Positions 7,136 to 8,233 of a stretch of 8,233 nucleotides of DNA are shown here, in pieces (position 1 is the stretch's first letter; every line of letters starts with the position of its first letter). The DNA is taken from positions 1 through 8,233 of the forward strand of contig JAIOSX010000012.1 of the NCBI GenBank assembly GCA_021107345.1. Reading direction: 5' to 3'. A model generated the notes under the pieces. It ran no database searches. It saw nothing but the letters and a program-made list of their open reading frames with translations, and was not told where the DNA came from. Both the position numbers and the translations under genes were made by a program. This stretch comes from Candidatus Aegiribacteria sp. (GTDB lineage: Bacteria; Fermentibacterota; Fermentibacteria; Fermentibacterales; Fermentibacteraceae).

Positions 7136-7651
7136 CTACTCTCCGCTGTTGGCAACGGGAATGAATGCCCTTTGTCCAAGTTCATTGTCTATCATGAACC
7201 TGCCGCCGCCCGAATCACCAATCAATTTCAGTTTTCTTACAACTTCTCCAACGGACGATTCCTCCTCGACCTGTTCCGCGACATACCACTGCAGGAAATT
7301 GTCAGTCATATGATCTTTTTCTTCCCTTGCCAGAGTCACAAGACCGTTGATAAGAGATGAAACTTTCCTCTCGTGATCAAGAGCGGCATTAAAAGCGTCC
7401 AGAACTGTTTTCCATTCTGCAGGAGGTTTTTCGATAGCATCCAGTATTACTCTACCATCTCTCTCATTCACGTAAGTCATGAATTTATCTGCGTGAACCA
7501 GTTCCTCCTGCGCCTGCGCATTCATCCACTTTGCCGCACCGCTCATATCAACCGATTCAAAATACATCGCCATTGCCACATAGAGGTATGAAGAATACAG
7601 CTCAGCGTTGATCTGTCGATTGATAGCATTCTGCATTTTTTCGCTAAGCAT
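7136..7651 (-). CDS. ftnA: Bacterial non-heme ferritin
   Basis: A 171-residue ferritin that assembles into a 24-subunit cage, oxidises Fe(II) and stores ferric mineral. The ferroxidase ligands fall at the same numbers as in E. coli FtnA: E17 (NAELYSSY), E50 and H53 (QEELVHADK), E94 (DHERKV), Q127 and E130 (AEQVEEE); Y24 is also kept. There is no heme-ligand bacterioferritin signature. The ATG at 7651 has AAGGG 6 nt upstream and lies 2 nt after the desulfoferrodoxin stop; a TTG at 7666 would add five residues and overlap that gene. Placement among oxygen-defence genes suggests it sequesters iron when oxygen or peroxide appears, limiting hydroxyl-radical formation. Confidence 0.95.
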   Translation of the reverse strand: MLSEKMQNAINRQINAELYSSYLYVAMAMYFESVDMSGAAKWMNAQAQEELVHADKFMTYVNERDGRVILDAIEKPPAEWKTVLDAFNAALDHERKVSSLINGLVTLAREEKDHMTDNFLQWYVAEQVEEESSVGEVVRKLKLIGDSGGGRFMIDNELGQRAFIPVANSGE

Positions 7652-7653
7652 GT

Positions 7654-8031
7654 TTATCCCTTCCAAAGACCATGAATGCTGCAGTATTCTCTTGCGGATA
7701 CGGAGCCGATATCACCGATCCGGAATTCAGCTACCGGGTCCGTTCCGGGTTTCAGATACTCTCTGTAGATACTGTCTCCTGAGAGAAGCTCGACCCATTC
7801 GATGTAATGGGCATCGACCATGGGATGCAGAGTTGAACCCACAGTAACCCTGTAGCCGCCATCGATCTTCTCGATAACAGGCACATGCTTCTCGGTCGCC
7901 ATATCTGCAGTCTGCTCTTCCATATTAACCATCGGCTGCCCACAGCAGACAAGTTCTCCGGCTCCCCCGTGGGTCATCTCAACTATGTTTCCGCATATCT
8001 CACATTTGTATATTTCCATTCGTTCAGTCAT
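7654..8031 (-). CDS. dfx: Desulfoferrodoxin, two-iron superoxide reductase
   Basis: A 125-residue two-iron superoxide reductase, which reduces superoxide to hydrogen peroxide without making O2. The N-terminal desulforedoxin-like domain binds centre I through C10, C13, C29 and C30 (CEICGN and VCCGQPM). The catalytic centre II ligands are H49, H69, H75, C117 and H120 ([25 protein letters not shown]), with the functional E47-K48 pair just before H49. All are intact, and length and numbering match characterised family members. The ATG at 8031 has AGGAG 8 nt upstream; a second ATG at 8019 has none. The peroxide made would be removed by the rubrerythrin encoded upstream. Confidence 0.96.
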   Translation of the reverse strand: MTERMEIYKCEICGNIVEMTHGGAGELVCCGQPMVNMEEQTADMATEKHVPVIEKIDGGYRVTVGSTLHPMVDAHYIEWVELLSGDSIYREYLKPGTDPVAEFRIGDIGSVSAREYCSIHGLWKG

Positions 8032-8045
8032 TTCGACATCTCCTT

Positions 8046-8090
8046 TTAATCCTCATCATACAACTCCTCGGTTGATTTGAATTCCCTCAT
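8046..8090 (-). CDS. 14-codon reading frame between rubrerythrin and desulfoferrodoxin
   Basis: After the rubrerythrin stop, ATG at 8090 opens [14 protein letters not shown] and ends in TAA at 8046. Its codons are in the same frame as rubrerythrin. The first ten residues resemble the usual opening of rubrerythrin-like ferritin domains (M-x-E-F-K-S-x-E-E-x). It could be a remnant of a deleted paralogue, a small translated peptide, or chance. The ribosome site is poor (AGG about 8 nt upstream). It fills most of the 68-nt gap, and the desulfoferrodoxin ribosome site starts right at its stop. Confidence 0.2.
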   Translation of the reverse strand: MREFKSTEELYDED

Positions 8091-8099
8091 TCTTATCGC

Positions 8100-8233
8100 C
8101 TACCAATTCTCTGCAAGGATTTCAAAATGTGCCTGAGGGTGTGCGCAGGCAGGGCAGAGGTTGGGAGCTTCCATGCCTTCATGAATGTATCCACAGTTCT
8201 GGCATCGCCAGATGACGATATCATCCTTTCTGA
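8100..8233 (-). CDS. rbr: Rubrerythrin, C-terminal rubredoxin-like domain (5' part outside window)
   Basis: The last 43 residues of a rubrerythrin are present. WRCQNCGYIHEG and LCPACAHPQAHFEILAENW give the CxxC-x(n)-CxxC iron site of the C-terminal rubredoxin-like domain, and the P-x-A-C-x-H-P-Q-A-x-F-E ending is characteristic of rubrerythrins. The N-terminal diiron domain would lie beyond 8233. Rubrerythrin reduces hydrogen peroxide to water using electrons from rubredoxin. It is the most upstream visible gene of the defence run, 68 nt before desulfoferrodoxin on the same strand. TAG stop at 8102-8100. Confidence 0.9.
   Translation of the reverse strand, partial: RKDDIVIWRCQNCGYIHEGMEAPNLCPACAHPQAHFEILAENW

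Overview
The window comes from an anaerobic or microaerophilic, Gram-negative (two-membrane) bacterium. The outer-membrane evidence is an Omp85-type beta-barrel gene with a signal peptide and a terminal-Phe beta-signal. The anaerobe evidence is a cluster of rubrerythrin, desulfoferrodoxin, ferritin, flavodiiron protein and flavin reductase-rubredoxin. Base composition looks moderate. The secreted propeller protein and the overall mix would suit an FCB-type or candidate-phylum genome, but nothing here fixes the taxonomy. TGA ends several intact genes, so the genetic code is standard.

Layout. (1) Positions 1-1077, minus strand: a dolichol/polyprenol-phosphate mannosyltransferase-like GT2 enzyme, followed 15 nt later by the start of a secreted beta-propeller protein that runs off the left edge. 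(2) Positions 1164-2204, plus strand, divergent: a small POTRA-less Omp85/BamA-like barrel gene broken by one in-frame TGA at 1620. (3) Positions 2237-4578, plus strand: a candidate promoter, then adenosine deaminase and an XdhC-family molybdoenzyme maturation factor joined by an ATGA overlap, which points to purine turnover. (4) Positions 4574-4673: a 100-bp element with perfect 30-bp inverted arms and a 40-nt AT-rich centre. It sits exactly between the two convergent units and supplies the xdhC stop codon. (5) Positions 4674-8233, minus strand: an oxygen/ROS-defence and iron-storage run in the order rubrerythrin (3' end only), desulfoferrodoxin, ferritin, a short rubrerythrin-like diiron protein, flavodiiron protein FprA, and flavin reductase-rubredoxin fusion Hrb.

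How the genes work together. In the minus-strand run, superoxide reductase turns superoxide into peroxide, rubrerythrin reduces peroxide to water, and FprA reduces O2 (or NO) to water (or N2O). Hrb carries a flavin domain and a rubredoxin domain on one chain and can feed electrons from NAD(P)H to FprA, and plausibly to the other two. Ferritin removes the ferrous iron that would otherwise drive Fenton chemistry. Gaps of 2, 10 and 35 nt and a 1-nt overlap support one transcript from desulfoferrodoxin to hrb. Its promoter and any regulator lie outside the window.

Most of the window is well-known biology. The items that most deserve a second look are the long inverted repeat at 4574-4673, the in-frame TGA in the barrel gene, the possible internal start that would release a free rubredoxin from Hrb, and a 14-codon reading frame between rubrerythrin and desulfoferrodoxin.
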